A stretch of 64,000 bases of DNA from CAYQUC01 sp964514215 (GCA_964514215.1 CAZEPW010000015.1:1-64000), one strand, 5' to 3'; shown: positions 34,431-44,051, counted from the first letter of the stretch. Numbers and translations are program-made. The notes: generated from the letters alone by a model not told the origin.

Positions 34431-36158
34431 TTAGAAACAATCAATATCAAGTTCAGGTGCTACAGTACAATTGTTTAATGCACAAGTACCACCAGCGATT
34501 CCTGATGTAAATCCTAAAACTGGATTGAAACCACCGTTTAGTTGGTTGATGGTTAGATTTGTATTTGCAGGAACAGCATCAACACAGTATTGACCTCCTG
34601 CATTGGTTGGGTTGGATGCTATCAATGGTCCATTTGCATCGGATATTTCGACAATGATGTTTTCACGAGGAGTATTGATTGAGCAAGTAAACACAATACC
34701 TTTCACACAGGTATTGCTCCCAACAATTGGAGCAGGTTGCAATGTTACTGTGGCACAGTTAGGGCCCGCGGCCGGTGTTGTGACGGTTTCAATTGGAAGA
34801 CCGGGTGATTGAACGCGTATTGTCGTGTTTTCGATGGCAAGAATTTTAAAATTTCCATTATTATCAGTAGTAGTACTACCGCCAGTTGACAATGACACGG
34901 GTGCATTTGCTACTGGCATGCCATTAGCATCTAACACTAGACCTCTGACACAGGCAGTTGCTGTCGATAGAATGATATCGGGTGCAGTGTAAATACCAGC
35001 AGCAGCGCATGAACCACGAATATTACCGGTGTTGGTAGTGACAAAATTACTACTGATACCCACGTTATTAACAAAATAAGTAGCTGTTAGAGTTGCACTT
35101 TGGTTAAGGCCAAAAGGAATACAATAACCTCCATTGGCTCCCGTTCTGGTATAAATTCCAGATGCAAAATCAGGGCTCGATAGCAATACTCTAACACCAG
35201 TAAGTGGTAAATTATTTTGATCCAGAACTGATCCGCGAATTGAGGTGGGTAACCGGAGTGCTCGATCGACATTCCACGGTGTGAAATGACTAACGGTGGC
35301 AAACACTGCCAAGCGGCCCATTGTTGTCGTTGATTTTTTAACGATACCGGTTCCTTGCTCTTGCCATAAACCGCGTTTACTATTGAAGTACCACATTGGG
35401 GTGTTAGCGTTTAACTGTAATGGTGAGTTTTCAGGAAGCAGTAGTTCTAATTCAGCCGTTGCACCGGTTTTCAAGTTAACCGGTATGCCAGATTGGCTTA
35501 GTGTTACATCAACCATACTGAATGATTCGAGTGTCACGCGTTTACCTTTTTTGGTTTGTGCCGAAAAACCACCAGGGCTTGCGTTAATGGCATCGCCAGT
35601 GATATCAATTGGCGTGATCGTCAGATCAATATCACCTGAAACGGTTAAACTGTTTGCCGTGAATGTTACCTTATACCCATTTTGCATAAAACTACCATCA
35701 GCAGCAGAAGATACTACTTGATTATCGCCGAGCTTAATCATTGTTTGAACTATGCTCAAACGGGTGAGTTTGTTCTCATCACTATCACTTTGAGAGTCAT
35801 CGTTATCGTGTTTTTCTTCATCTTTTTCTTCATCGTTGTCGTAGTCATCCTCCTCATCTTTTTTATTCGATAATTTGAAACTCATGGTTGCTAGAGTTTG
35901 TAGATACCCCAATTTATGAAAGTTAACCAATACGCGCTGGTTTTGTTCGATTCCCGTTAAAATGAAGAGTCCTCCTGCATCACTGATTGCAGGGCTTGCG
36001 TTATTAGTGGTAATGATGACGTCTTTGATTGGCATTCCGTCTATTCCAATAACTTGGCCTGTAATAATTCCATTATCATTAGATGCATATAAAGTAAGGG
36101 AAAAAAGCGATATAAAAATGGCGAACAACAATCGCCTTAGGTGCAAGTGTTTAATCAT
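34431..36158 (-). CDS. Secreted carboxypeptidase-regulatory-like repeat protein with acidic linker
   Basis: 575 residues with signal peptide (to about residue 25, LTLYA). A first CarboxypepD_reg-like domain (about 30-95, GIITGQVIGIDGMPIKDVII) is followed by a strongly acidic Asp/Glu/Lys segment (about 98-130, with runs such as DEEDDYDNDEEKDEEK). A FAM171-like region (about 140-310) ends VSHFTPWNVDRAL. Three more CarboxypepD_reg-like domains follow (about 315-400, 405-480, 485-570), with paired Cys residues suggesting disulphides. No sorting tail or anchor. Probably a secreted or surface structural protein; the acidic segment may bind divalent metal ions. Confidence 0.7.
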   Translation of the reverse strand: MIKHLHLRRLLFAIFISLFSLTLYASNDNGIITGQVIGIDGMPIKDVIITTNNASPAISDAGGLFILTGIEQNQRVLVNFHKLGYLQTLATMSFKLSNKKDEEDDYDNDEEKDEEKHDNDDSQSDSDENKLTRLSIVQTMIKLGDNQVVSSAADGSFMQNGYKVTFTANSLTVSGDIDLTITPIDITGDAINASPGGFSAQTKKGKRVTLESFSMVDVTLSQSGIPVNLKTGATAELELLLPENSPLQLNANTPMWYFNSKRGLWQEQGTGIVKKSTTTMGRLAVFATVSHFTPWNVDRALRLPTSIRGSVLDQNNLPLTGVRVLLSSPDFASGIYTRTGANGGYCIPFGLNQSATLTATYFVNNVGISSNFVTTNTGNIRGSCAAAGIYTAPDIILSTATACVRGLVLDANGMPVANAPVSLSTGGSTTTDNNGNFKILAIENTTIRVQSPGLPIETVTTPAAGPNCATVTLQPAPIVGSNTCVKGIVFTCSINTPRENIIVEISDANGPLIASNPTNAGGQYCVDAVPANTNLTINQLNGGFNPVLGFTSGIAGGTCALNNCTVAPELDIDCF

Positions 36159-36659
36159 TATAGAATCTCCGCGAAATTGGTATATTCAAAGTAATAGTAG
36201 CTATTTACCGATTAACGCATTATTAACATAATGCAATTATTGCTAAACCGGCTTAATAAATTTAGTCTGTTTTTATAATTTTGATATTGGATTAAAGGCG
36301 TAAATTCAAAAGTGTGATTCAATTTTAATAAAAATTCGTCATACTCATTTTAAAACCACACTAACTTTAGATTTAAGTCTTTGATGACTTTAAGAATAAA
36401 TATAGTTTGTTCATCGCCAGTAGTTTTTTGTTTGCTATTCATTGGTGTCGTTGAGGTTTACAATTGAATACTTTTTGTAGTTAGAATATAAACTGGGTGT
36501 TTGGGTATCATTATTTATACCTCAATTTTTAGTTACGACATTCTATTTTTTTGACTAAATTAACGTTGATTTTTCATTATGCGGTTAGATTTTTTCAAGG
36601 AGCTGGACTTCTTCGTTTTTTCTTTGACCGGCTACAAAATAACGAGACTATAAACTGCT
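36159..36659. other. Intergenic region between divergent genes, 501 bp
   Basis: Divergent upstream region of the carboxypeptidase-regulatory-like gene and the RCC1-repeat gene, AT-rich. No open reading frame, RNA gene or strong palindrome is seen. Confidence 0.4.
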
Positions 36660-37753
36660 ATGTACTTCATATTTTTATTATACTATGTCTTTGATATTAT
36701 TAATTTAATTGAGGGGGCTGAGTTTAAGCCTAAGCTCAATGCTGTGAAATATGTATTTATTACTTTACTAACTTTAACGTTTATTGCTTGTGGTGGTGCT
36801 AAATCGGGAAATACTGTGGCAACAGATAGAACTGATGCCGCTATAGCGATTATTGTAAGCTCGAGCTATGGTAATACTACTTGTGCGATTAAAGCTATAG
36901 GAGATTTAAGCAAGGGAACATTATTTTGTTGGGGGCAATTTCCGGACATTGTTATTACGGATGTATTAACGGGTAAGGCTGAAAGAACTTTTCGTAACGT
37001 TTCAATTTCTACTGCAATGTCGTCTGATGCAAATTGGACAGATGTTGCTGTTGGTCAATATCATATTTGCGGCATTAAAAGTTTAAGTACTGGAGATCGA
37101 TTGTATTGTATGGGATGGAACGATCATGGCCAAATGGGGTTGGCTCGTTTGTATTTCCAAGATGATTTTAATAATCCAGAAAAAAATATTCGAAATTTTT
37201 ATTCGAGTATGGTTGAAATAGGTTCCTCTACGAATTGGAAAAGCTTGTCTGCTGCTGGTGAACATACCTGTGGAGTTTTTGGTACTGGTGAGCTTAAATG
37301 TTGGGGATTAAATAGTGATGGTGTATTAGCTCAAAATACAGTTAATAACGTATACGATGATTTGGATTCTTTAAATCAAACAAATACCGTTAGACGGGTA
37401 TTAACTGCACGGATGTCTGGATTGACGTTGCTGCTGGGTTGGAACATACCTGCGCTATATCAGCAACATTAAGTGGCACGACTATTCCTACAAAAGGCAG
37501 TTTATGGTGTTGGGGTGAAAACTTTTATGGTGAAAATGGTATTGGAAATAAAGTGCTTTCTGCTGCATCTGTTCGAGAAGCGACTCTATCAAATAATTGG
37601 GTTACTGTTCAACTTGGTGATAATCACAGTTGTGGACTACAATCGCAACCAGGTAAAACGGGTTTTTCATTGTGGTGTTGGGGTGGTCGATCGTTTGAAC
37701 GACAAATTGGTGATTTACGTTTAGTTGATTTAATGCCGAAATTAGTTTTGTGA
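36660..37753 (+). pseudogene. RCC1-repeat lipoprotein gene interrupted by a frameshift
   Basis: Two overlapping frames together encode one RCC1-like protein. Frame one (36660-37472) has a hydrophobic segment ending FIACGG, a plausible lipobox, and RCC1 blades marked by LFCWGQ, LYCMGWNDHGQMG and LKCWGLNSDG. The similarity then leaves the frame near 37390-37415. From 37406 another frame continues with VWIDVAAGLEHTCAIS and blades LWCWGENFYGENG and LWCWGGRS, to the stop at 37753. A single indel restores a five-blade protein. The N-terminus is uncertain: the Met at 36660 gives a long lead before the lipobox, and a GTG at 36744-36746 is an alternative. RCC1-like propellers in bacteria are often secreted; the function is unknown. 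Confidence 0.7.
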
Positions 37754-37814
37754 TTGTAGTTAATAATTAGTTTACTATAATTTTATTTGTAATCTTATTT
37801 AGATATTTTTCGAT

Positions 37815-38432
37815 ATGACAGTTAATCTGGTAAAAATTAAACATCATCAGTCGCGTTTAAAAAAATGTTTACAATGTCCTGATATGTTTGGCCCGCCGGT
37901 AGTTGGAAATCCGGTTATTTCACCTATTATGTTAATTGGTCAAGCTCCCGGAGATAAAGAAATTGTAATTAACAAACCCTTTGCTTGGACTGCGGGAAAG
38001 ACGCTATTTAAGTGGTTTCATCAAATAGGGCTTGCTGAAGATAACTTCCGGCATTTAGTTTATATGACGGCAGTGTGTCGTTGTTTCCCGGGTAAAAAGC
38101 CACGTGGTGGTGATAGAGTTCCAAATAAAGTAGAAATTGAAATCTGTTCTCAATGGTTAAACGCTGAATTGGAACTAATTCAGCCTAAGTTAGTAATACC
38201 GGTTGGTAAGCTTGCGATTAGCCAATATTTAGCGGTCAATAAACTAACTGAAGTTATTGGTAAGGTGCATAAAATAGAGTTAAATGGTATTGCGTTAGAT
38301 ATGATACCGTTACCACATCCGTCTGGGGCTTCTACATGGTTTGTGACCGAACCGGGTAAAAGCTTATTGCAAAAGGCCCTTAAATTAATTGAGCGGCATC
38401 CGGTTTGGAAACAACAAATTAGAAAACAATAG
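37815..38432 (+). CDS. Uracil-DNA glycosylase family protein (Fe-S type)
   Basis: 205 residues. Motif A is LIGQAPGDKE and motif B is PLPHPSGAS, typical of the uracil-DNA glycosylase superfamily. Four Cys in family-4-like spacing (CLQCP near residue 18; then AVCRCFPGKKPRGGDR and EICSQWL) suggest a 4Fe-4S cluster. It would excise uracil or deaminated bases, though some members (UdgX-like) act differently. Gln in GQAPG, where many have Glu, and Ser-Gly in HPSG make the exact subfamily uncertain. Confidence 0.82.
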   Translation: MTVNLVKIKHHQSRLKKCLQCPDMFGPPVVGNPVISPIMLIGQAPGDKEIVINKPFAWTAGKTLFKWFHQIGLAEDNFRHLVYMTAVCRCFPGKKPRGGDRVPNKVEIEICSQWLNAELELIQPKLVIPVGKLAISQYLAVNKLTEVIGKVHKIELNGIALDMIPLPHPSGASTWFVTEPGKSLLQKALKLIERHPVWKQQIRKQ

Positions 38433-38546
38433 TGTTTGCTGTAACTTTTGGTATTTTCAGTTAAATGATATTAGCCCAATTCAATAACTCACAGTATAAT
38501 AATGTTAAATACAAATTTAATCCCTTATCAGTAGGAGCGTTTTAAA

Positions 38547-38957
38547 ATGTCTATGCGTGGTGCAGGTGGAACATCAGGAGGTGCTGGTAGTTTCTTAATC
38601 GGCTTTGTTATGATGTGTGGTGGTGGTTACATGTTATTACAGTCGATTACGGTGAATAGCCGTTTTGGGTTTGGTTCAAACCTATATAATTTTGGAGGTA
38701 TGGGCGGTGGTTTCAATATCACAGGCGGTACTATTATATTCCCGTTTATCATTGGGGTCGGTATTATTTTTTATAATAGCAAAAACTATATAGGCTGGTT
38801 GCTCGCAGCGGGCTCCTTGATAGCATTAATTTTTGGAGTTATTTCAAATATACAGTTTTCAATGCAACGAATGTCGGCATTTGATTTGATTATAATTTTG
38901 ATCTTATTTGTTGGTGGGATAGGGATGTTTATACGTTCGTTGAAAGATTCAGGATAA
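38547..38957 (+). CDS. Small glycine-rich membrane protein
   Basis: 136 residues, start preceded by TAGGAG. It opens with a Gly-rich segment (RGAGGTSGGAGSF) followed by about four hydrophobic helices (around 15-30, 58-75, 80-97 and 112-128), with a Gly-rich loop (NFGGMGGGFNITGG) between the first two. I do not recognise the family. No close operon partners. Confidence 0.55.
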   Translation: MSMRGAGGTSGGAGSFLIGFVMMCGGGYMLLQSITVNSRFGFGSNLYNFGGMGGGFNITGGTIIFPFIIGVGIIFYNSKNYIGWLLAAGSLIALIFGVISNIQFSMQRMSAFDLIIILILFVGGIGMFIRSLKDSG

Positions 38958-39102
38958 TTATACTTTATGATAGCTTTGATGTGGCTACTTTTAATTATCC
39001 ACATGAATTTTAATTTAACACTTAAATAAATATTTTAATGATTGCTGAGCACCTCTTCTGCTAGTGAATATAGTAATATAGACGATTACAGAGGAGAATA
39101 TA

Positions 39103-40026
39103 ATGACCATTAAAAAAAATAAAATAATAATATCAAGTATCGTTATTATACTTATAGTTGCGCCCATTATTGGATATGTAGTGGAATCCAATAATGGTTT
39201 TAAAATACCAAATTCTACGCCAATTTTTTCTGATCGAAAACTCGTTATGGGTATTTTTCCAAGACGCAATTCTGTTAAAACAATTCGAATGTTTAAACCC
39301 ATTGCCAAACATTTATCAAAACATATTGGTATGAATGTTGAGATTGAAACAGAAAAAGACTTCAGTACTTTTTGGAACAATGTCAAGCTTAAAAAATATG
39401 ATATCGTTCATTATAATCAATTGCATTATATATTAAGCAATAAAGCTCAGGGTTATTCAATTATTTTAAAAAATCATGAATTTGGATCTGCTTACCTTAG
39501 ACCTATTATTGCAGTGCGAGAAGATAGTGAAATAAAAACAATTAATGATTTAAAAAATAAAACCATTCATTTTGGTGGTGGACGATTGGCTATGGTTTCA
39601 CATGTCGCTAACCGGGTTGCTATTCGAGAGCACGGAATAGATGATAATGACTATAACTGGAGTTATGCAAAGAATCCCCCTGCAGCTGCTCATTCTGCTT
39701 TTAATTTAACTGCAGATGCCGCTGGTTTGGGTAATGCTGTATTATTGTTTCCAGAAATTAAAAATTCTCTTCATAATCACAAGTTTTTAACAGTTTACAG
39801 TGGACCAAAAATGCCACATTTACCGTGGGCTGTTAGTGATAAAATTTCTGATGATTTAGCAATAAAAATTCAATTTGCTTTAATGTCTTTAAATGAAAGT
39901 GATGAAGGCGTTAAAATTCTTGGTAATGCCTCGTTAACAAATTTGGCTGTTGCAACGGATAAAGAGTATGATGTGGTTCGTGAAATATACCAGAAATATA
40001 AAAAATATAATAAACTGAATAAATAA
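39103..40026 (+). CDS. PhnD-like periplasmic binding protein
   Basis: 307 residues, start preceded by GAGGAG. An N-terminal hydrophobic helix (about 8-26) without a clear cleavage site or lipobox suggests a membrane-anchored binding protein. The rest matches phosphate/phosphite/phosphonate-binding (PhnD) proteins: LVMGIFPRRNSVKTIRMFKP, YDIVHYNQLHYIL, INDLKNKTIHFGGG. No permease or ATPase gene lies next to it, so it may serve a distant transporter or a sensor. The ligand cannot be told from sequence. Confidence 0.78.
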   Translation: MTIKKNKIIISSIVIILIVAPIIGYVVESNNGFKIPNSTPIFSDRKLVMGIFPRRNSVKTIRMFKPIAKHLSKHIGMNVEIETEKDFSTFWNNVKLKKYDIVHYNQLHYILSNKAQGYSIILKNHEFGSAYLRPIIAVREDSEIKTINDLKNKTIHFGGGRLAMVSHVANRVAIREHGIDDNDYNWSYAKNPPAAAHSAFNLTADAAGLGNAVLLFPEIKNSLHNHKFLTVYSGPKMPHLPWAVSDKISDDLAIKIQFALMSLNESDEGVKILGNASLTNLAVATDKEYDVVREIYQKYKKYNKLNK

Positions 40027-40043
40027 TTTTTATAAATTATTTT

Positions 40044-40134
40044 CGGAATCTATCGGAAGTTAAGCAATGTTAATATTTTAAATAGTGATGTTGGTTAAAC
40101 GATAGATTCCGGTTTAAAACACTAGCGAAATGAC
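40044..40134. repeat. Inverted repeat and dispersed repeat, copy 1
   Basis: CGGAATCTATCG (40044-40055) is the exact reverse complement of CGATAGATTCCG (40100-40111). The right arm runs into GATTCCGGTTTAAAACACTAGCGAAATGAC (40105-40134, given here only to mark its ends GATTCC and AAATGAC), which recurs in shortened form at 42573-42600 and more diverged at 5415-5445. It lies between convergent genes and may also work as a terminator. Confidence 0.5.
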
Positions 40135-40180
40135 TAAGTGTTTAATTTTTACAAGTAATACTTTGCTATCTTTGTGGGCG

Positions 40181-40939
40181 TTAATTTGATAGTTCCCTTA
40201 ATAAGCTAACATCCAATTTAGCTTTGTCAGCAATTTGTAATGCACGTTTTAATCTTGCCGGTGCTGAACGTCCCATACAATTATGTTCTCGATCACCTTC
40301 AATTGCAATAACCATCGCAGTGAGTAATTTTTCTCGATTAAATTTTTGGGAACAGAGGTATTCTTGAATGTCTATAACCTCATTGGCAACTGCACGAGCA
40401 AAATCTTGATGTTGATTCCATAATGCCTCAACATTACCTCTGACTCGTAAACCTGCAATATTGGTTGTTAGAATATAAACATTTTTAACAACAAGCTCAA
40501 ATAATAGCTGTTCATTATTTTCTACGATATGACAGGGAATTGTTAAACTTTGTAAAGCTTGTTTTAGTAAATCTGCTTTAGGACCATAGCAAGGAGAAGA
40601 TATTAGTACCTTAAAATCTTGCCCGGGTTTTTTTTCAAACCATACTGATATCACTGTGGGTTCTAAAATATCATTAGCTTGCCAATCTTGCGGTAGTAGT
40701 TCATTTTGTAATAAACCTAATTTTGTAAGCCATTCTTTGGGTAATGATGTTATCACATTTTGTAAATCATTCTCCGCAACAGATACTAATACTAATTCAG
40801 GGTTGGGATTTTGTTTTGCTAGCTCTTGAATATTGGTGTCGCGTAAAACAGGGATAACGGTATAACCGGTTTTTAAAAAACCTCGGGCAAAGACGCTGCC
40901 CATTTCACCTGTTCCTAAAATAATAATCGATTTTTGCAT
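40181..40939 (-). CDS. NAD(P)-binding protein, pyrroline-5-carboxylate reductase-like fold
   Basis: 252 residues. A Rossmann motif at the N-terminus (IIILGTGEMGSVFARGF) and LVLVSVAENDLQNV resemble ProC or ketopantoate reductase-type dehydrogenases. The C-terminal part is helical (VANEVIDIQEYL, then MGRSAPARLKRALQIADK). The catalytic pattern of ProC is not convincing, so the substrate is unknown. It lies 46 bp downstream of the adenosyltransferase gene and may be co-transcribed. Confidence 0.6.
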   Translation of the reverse strand: MQKSIIILGTGEMGSVFARGFLKTGYTVIPVLRDTNIQELAKQNPNPELVLVSVAENDLQNVITSLPKEWLTKLGLLQNELLPQDWQANDILEPTVISVWFEKKPGQDFKVLISSPCYGPKADLLKQALQSLTIPCHIVENNEQLLFELVVKNVYILTTNIAGLRVRGNVEALWNQHQDFARAVANEVIDIQEYLCSQKFNREKLLTAMVIAIEGDREHNCMGRSAPARLKRALQIADKAKLDVSLLRELSN

Positions 40940-40985
40940 ATAAAAATTTTACCTATATTGCTTTATGTTTGAGATGTTTTAAACT

Positions 40986-41537
40986 TTATTTTTTGGTATG
41001 ATTTTGCCATAGAACTTCTTGACCGTTTTCATAACGAGCTAAAGTTCGAGCTAATACGAAAAGTAAATCCGATAAGCGGTTGATGTAGGCGCGTAAGGTT
41101 GAACTAATTTTTTCAGTTTTTGCTAAACGAACAATGACGCGTTCTGCTCGACGACAAACCGTTCGTGCTAGATGACAACAACTTGTTGCTTTACCACCAG
41201 CAGGCAAAATAAATTCTTTGAGGGCAGGTAATTTTCCGTTTAACTCATCGAGATCATTTTCTAATTGTTTGATGTGTTCGGTGCTAATGGCATTATGGTC
41301 AGGAATACAAAGCTCTCCACCGAGATCAAATAATTCATGTTGTAAGCGTGATAACAGTGTTGAAATTGCATTTGGAATATCGTGTGATAAAACCATACCG
41401 ATAATGCTATTTAATTCGTCAATAGTCCCAAAAGCCTCAACTCGATCACAATCCTTATCAACTCGGCTACCATCACCAAGCCCAGTACTACCATCGTCAC
41501 CGGTACGTGTATAAATTTTAGAAAGTCGATTACCCAT
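40986..41537 (-). CDS. Cob(I)alamin adenosyltransferase, PduO type
   Basis: 183 residues. The ATP-binding N-terminus (RLSKIYTRTGDDGSTGLGDG) and AFGTIDELNSIIG are diagnostic, as are RTVCRRAERVIV and YINRLSDLLFVLAR. It transfers the adenosyl group of ATP to cob(I)alamin. Together with cobUTCS some 9 kb away it gives the organism the late steps of adenosylcobalamin formation. Confidence 0.94.
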   Translation of the reverse strand: MGNRLSKIYTRTGDDGSTGLGDGSRVDKDCDRVEAFGTIDELNSIIGMVLSHDIPNAISTLLSRLQHELFDLGGELCIPDHNAISTEHIKQLENDLDELNGKLPALKEFILPAGGKATSCCHLARTVCRRAERVIVRLAKTEKISSTLRAYINRLSDLLFVLARTLARYENGQEVLWQNHTKK

Positions 41538-41824
41538 TTTTTTTATTGTTAATTGATGCTTAATGTTGCAGATTTAGTTATGATAAATGATAGTTTATAA
41601 GATGTCAGTAACCGTTAAGTTTATTGATTTGATCGTCTACATAAATAAATTCGCGTAACTCAATGCATTTTATCTGTAATTAAGGTTACTATGTAAGTTA
41701 GTACTCGCTTTAAATATAAACAAAATGAAAACACGGATAATTGACTAAATAATCTCCATTTTTGGCCGATGAAGTTACTATGGTAGAGTCTATTTGGATG
41801 TTTTTCATCAAAATGAATAATTAA

Positions 41825-42508
41825 ATGCAACGTATTGTAATTTTAAATTCGAAGGGTGGCTGTGGTAAAACCACCATCACGACTAATTTAGCCAGCTATT
41901 TTGCTAATGAAGGATACAATACGGCATTGATGGATTACGATCCACAGGGATCGAGTACACATTGGTTAAGTGTGCGGTCTTTAGAAAAAGCGCCAATTCA
42001 TGGCATTGTTGCTCATGCCAATACTTCAATGGGACAAACCAGCGCATTTCAGCATCGAGTGCCTCACGGTACCGAAAAAGTAATTTTAGATACGCCTGCG
42101 GGCATTAATCGAAGCCAACTCATAAAATTAGTCACTCAAGCTGATGCTATCATTATTCCCGTGTTACCGTCGCCCATTGATATTCATGCTGTATCACGAT
42201 TCATCCAAGAATTGTTGTTGGGGGCGAAAATACGTCAACGCCAAGTTCGAGTTTGTGTTGTAGCCAATCGAATTAAACGACAAACGACGGTCTATAAAGC
42301 CCTTAAACGATTTTTAAATACACTTGATATGCCATTTTTAACTGAACTACGTGATTCTCAAAACTACGTTCACGCCTCTGAACGTGGTTTGGGTATTTAT
42401 GAAATGTGGGATAGTCGAGTGGCGAAAGATAAAGAAGAATGGCAGCCGATGCTGGACTGGTTGGGCGCTGATTCTCAAGCTAACAATAGCTCAACTAACA
42501 TCACCTAG
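41825..42508 (+). CDS. ParA-family ATPase (orphan)
   Basis: 227 residues. The deviant Walker A motif is NSKGGCGKTTITTN, and DYDPQGSSTHW and ILDTPAG follow as in ParA/Soj ATPases. No parB or centromere-like repeats lie next to it, so a role in positioning a protein or complex rather than plasmid partition is likely. Neighbours are a PduO-type gene (divergent) and a HAD phosphatase gene (convergent). Confidence 0.85.
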   Translation: MQRIVILNSKGGCGKTTITTNLASYFANEGYNTALMDYDPQGSSTHWLSVRSLEKAPIHGIVAHANTSMGQTSAFQHRVPHGTEKVILDTPAGINRSQLIKLVTQADAIIIPVLPSPIDIHAVSRFIQELLLGAKIRQRQVRVCVVANRIKRQTTVYKALKRFLNTLDMPFLTELRDSQNYVHASERGLGIYEMWDSRVAKDKEEWQPMLDWLGADSQANNSSTNIT

Positions 42509-42572
42509 ATAAGCTCGAATTGGTATAAGAAAAAAATTAGTCCAAATTCATCGTTGTGAGGGACTAACCTTG

Positions 42573-42600
42573 GATTCCAGTTTAAAATTATCGAAATGAC
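42573..42600. repeat. Degenerate dispersed repeat, copy 2
   Basis: GATTCCAGTTTAAAATTATC followed by GAAATGAC matches the block at 40105-40134 apart from a 2-base deletion and a few changes. TTAGTCC/GGACTAA (42537-42543 and 42561-42567) forms a short inverted repeat just before it. It lies between the convergent ParA and HAD genes. Confidence 0.45.
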
Positions 42601-42646
42601 ATTTGTTTTATAATTCAAGTTAACTAATTTGTTAAGCCAGATTTAC

Positions 42647-43300
42647 TTAACGTAAACTGATTATCGGCCAGTCTCGAGTCTGTGCTAATTCTCGTAATTT
42701 ATCATCAGGGTCAACCGCAATTGCATTCGTTACTTTCTCTAATAGCGGGAGGTCATTAATGGAATCTGAATAAAACCAGCTATCGGTTAAATCATGTTGT
42801 TTGTCAGACAACCAGTCGTGTAAACGTTTGACTTTTCCTTCTTGAAAACAAGGAATACCAGATAATTCACCGGTGAATTCACCATTGATAATTTCGGGTT
42901 CGGTTGCAATGATATCATCAACCCCTAAAGCTTGGGCAATAGGCTTGGTGATGAAACTGTTCGTTGCGGTAATAATTAAAATGTAGTCACCTTGAGTTCG
43001 ATGTTTCTGAAGTAAACTACGGGATGCTTGGGTGATTATCGGTAAGATAATATTTGACATGAATTTTTTATGGATATCATTCAATAGCGTCATTTTATTT
43101 TCAGATAATGGTTTTAAGCTAAAGGCGTGAAATTCCAAGATGTCCAAGCTGCCATCTTGATATTGTTCATAAAATAGTCGATTTTGTGCCTGATAGTGCT
43201 GTTTATCAACTAGTCCTTGTTCAGATAAAAACACTCCCCACAAATAATCGCTATCTCCCGCTAATAAAGTGTTATCTAGGTCGAAAATCGCTAAACTCAC
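42647..43300 (-). CDS. HAD-superfamily hydrolase, subfamily IB (SerB-like)
   Basis: 217 residues. HAD motif I is AIFDLDNTLLAGDSD, motif II lies in ILIITATNSF, the motif III Lys in CFQEGKVKRL, and motif IV is YSDSINDLPLLE. This set is typical of subfamily IB phosphatases often annotated as phosphoserine-phosphatase-like or HisB-like histidinol phosphatases. Its substrate cannot be told from sequence. It is divergent from rppH. Confidence 0.88.
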   Translation of the reverse strand: MSLAIFDLDNTLLAGDSDYLWGVFLSEQGLVDKQHYQAQNRLFYEQYQDGSLDILEFHAFSLKPLSENKMTLLNDIHKKFMSNIILPIITQASRSLLQKHRTQGDYILIITATNSFITKPIAQALGVDDIIATEPEIINGEFTGELSGIPCFQEGKVKRLHDWLSDKQHDLTDSWFYSDSINDLPLLEKVTNAIAVDPDDKLRELAQTRDWPIISLR

Positions 43301-43474
43301 GTTAATTCCTCAAAATTATTCATTATTGACAATATATCTTATTATTGGACTCTTTTGAAACATTTTAATTATATCGTGTAACTTGTTATTTATTCAGCAT
43401 TTTTGTTGATGTGGTGCTAAAATTTTAGTGGGAATATTTTGTAATAGTTGCCTACTAAGCGTACTATAAGAGAC

Positions 43475-44005
43475 ATGAGTCACAAAACACAGATTATAGA
43501 TAAGCAAGGTTACCGTCATAATGTCGGTATTATTTTGTGTAATCACAAAGATCAGCTACTGTGGGCTCGACGAATTGGAGAAAATGCGTGGCAATTTCCG
43601 CAAGGAGGTATTCGCGCAGATGAGAATCTGGAAGCGGCCATGTTTCGAGAGTTAAATGAAGAAATTGGCTTATCATCAGCTGATGTTGAAATAATTGGTT
43701 CAACTAATAACTGGTTACATTACAAACTTCCTAAACAATTTGTAGATCATGATCGCAAACCGGTATGTATTGGACAAAAACAGATTTGGTTTATGTTACG
43801 CTTGACGGCCGATGAAAAGAAACTGTGTTTAACGAAGTCTAAAAAACCAGAATTTGATGGTTGGTGTTGGATTAATTATTGGGAACCAGTAAACCAAGTT
43901 GTATCATTCAAACAAGATGTTTATCAATTAGCACTTAAAGAGCTAGAACCAGCCCTTTATCTTGATAACAATCAACCGCGTCGTATTGCTGCAGTAAACG
44001 ATTAA
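43475..44005 (+). CDS. rppH: RNA pyrophosphohydrolase RppH
   Basis: 176 residues from the ATG at 43475. The in-frame TTG at 43448 adds nine residues that homologs lack, and the ATG gives the usual start a few residues before GYRHNVGIILCN. RppH removes pyrophosphate from 5' ends of mRNAs and so triggers decay. The Nudix box is GGIRADENLEAAMFRELNEE, preceded by WQFPQ. It is followed by ptsP, as in many gammaproteobacteria. Confidence 0.95.
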   Translation: MSHKTQIIDKQGYRHNVGIILCNHKDQLLWARRIGENAWQFPQGGIRADENLEAAMFRELNEEIGLSSADVEIIGSTNNWLHYKLPKQFVDHDRKPVCIGQKQIWFMLRLTADEKKLCLTKSKKPEFDGWCWINYWEPVNQVVSFKQDVYQLALKELEPALYLDNNQPRRIAAVND

Positions 44006-44051
44006 CATTCAACTGTTTTTCAGTGTTCTTTTCATTTGATTTAAAGATCTT

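Noticed and set aside
35296..35721. 141-residue plus-strand open frame
   Set aside because: Antisense to the carboxypeptidase-regulatory-like gene, low-complexity composition that mirrors the real gene.
41825..42508. Plasmid partition locus
   Set aside because: Only a ParA-like gene is present; no ParB, no centromere-like repeats, and chromosomal housekeeping genes on both sides.
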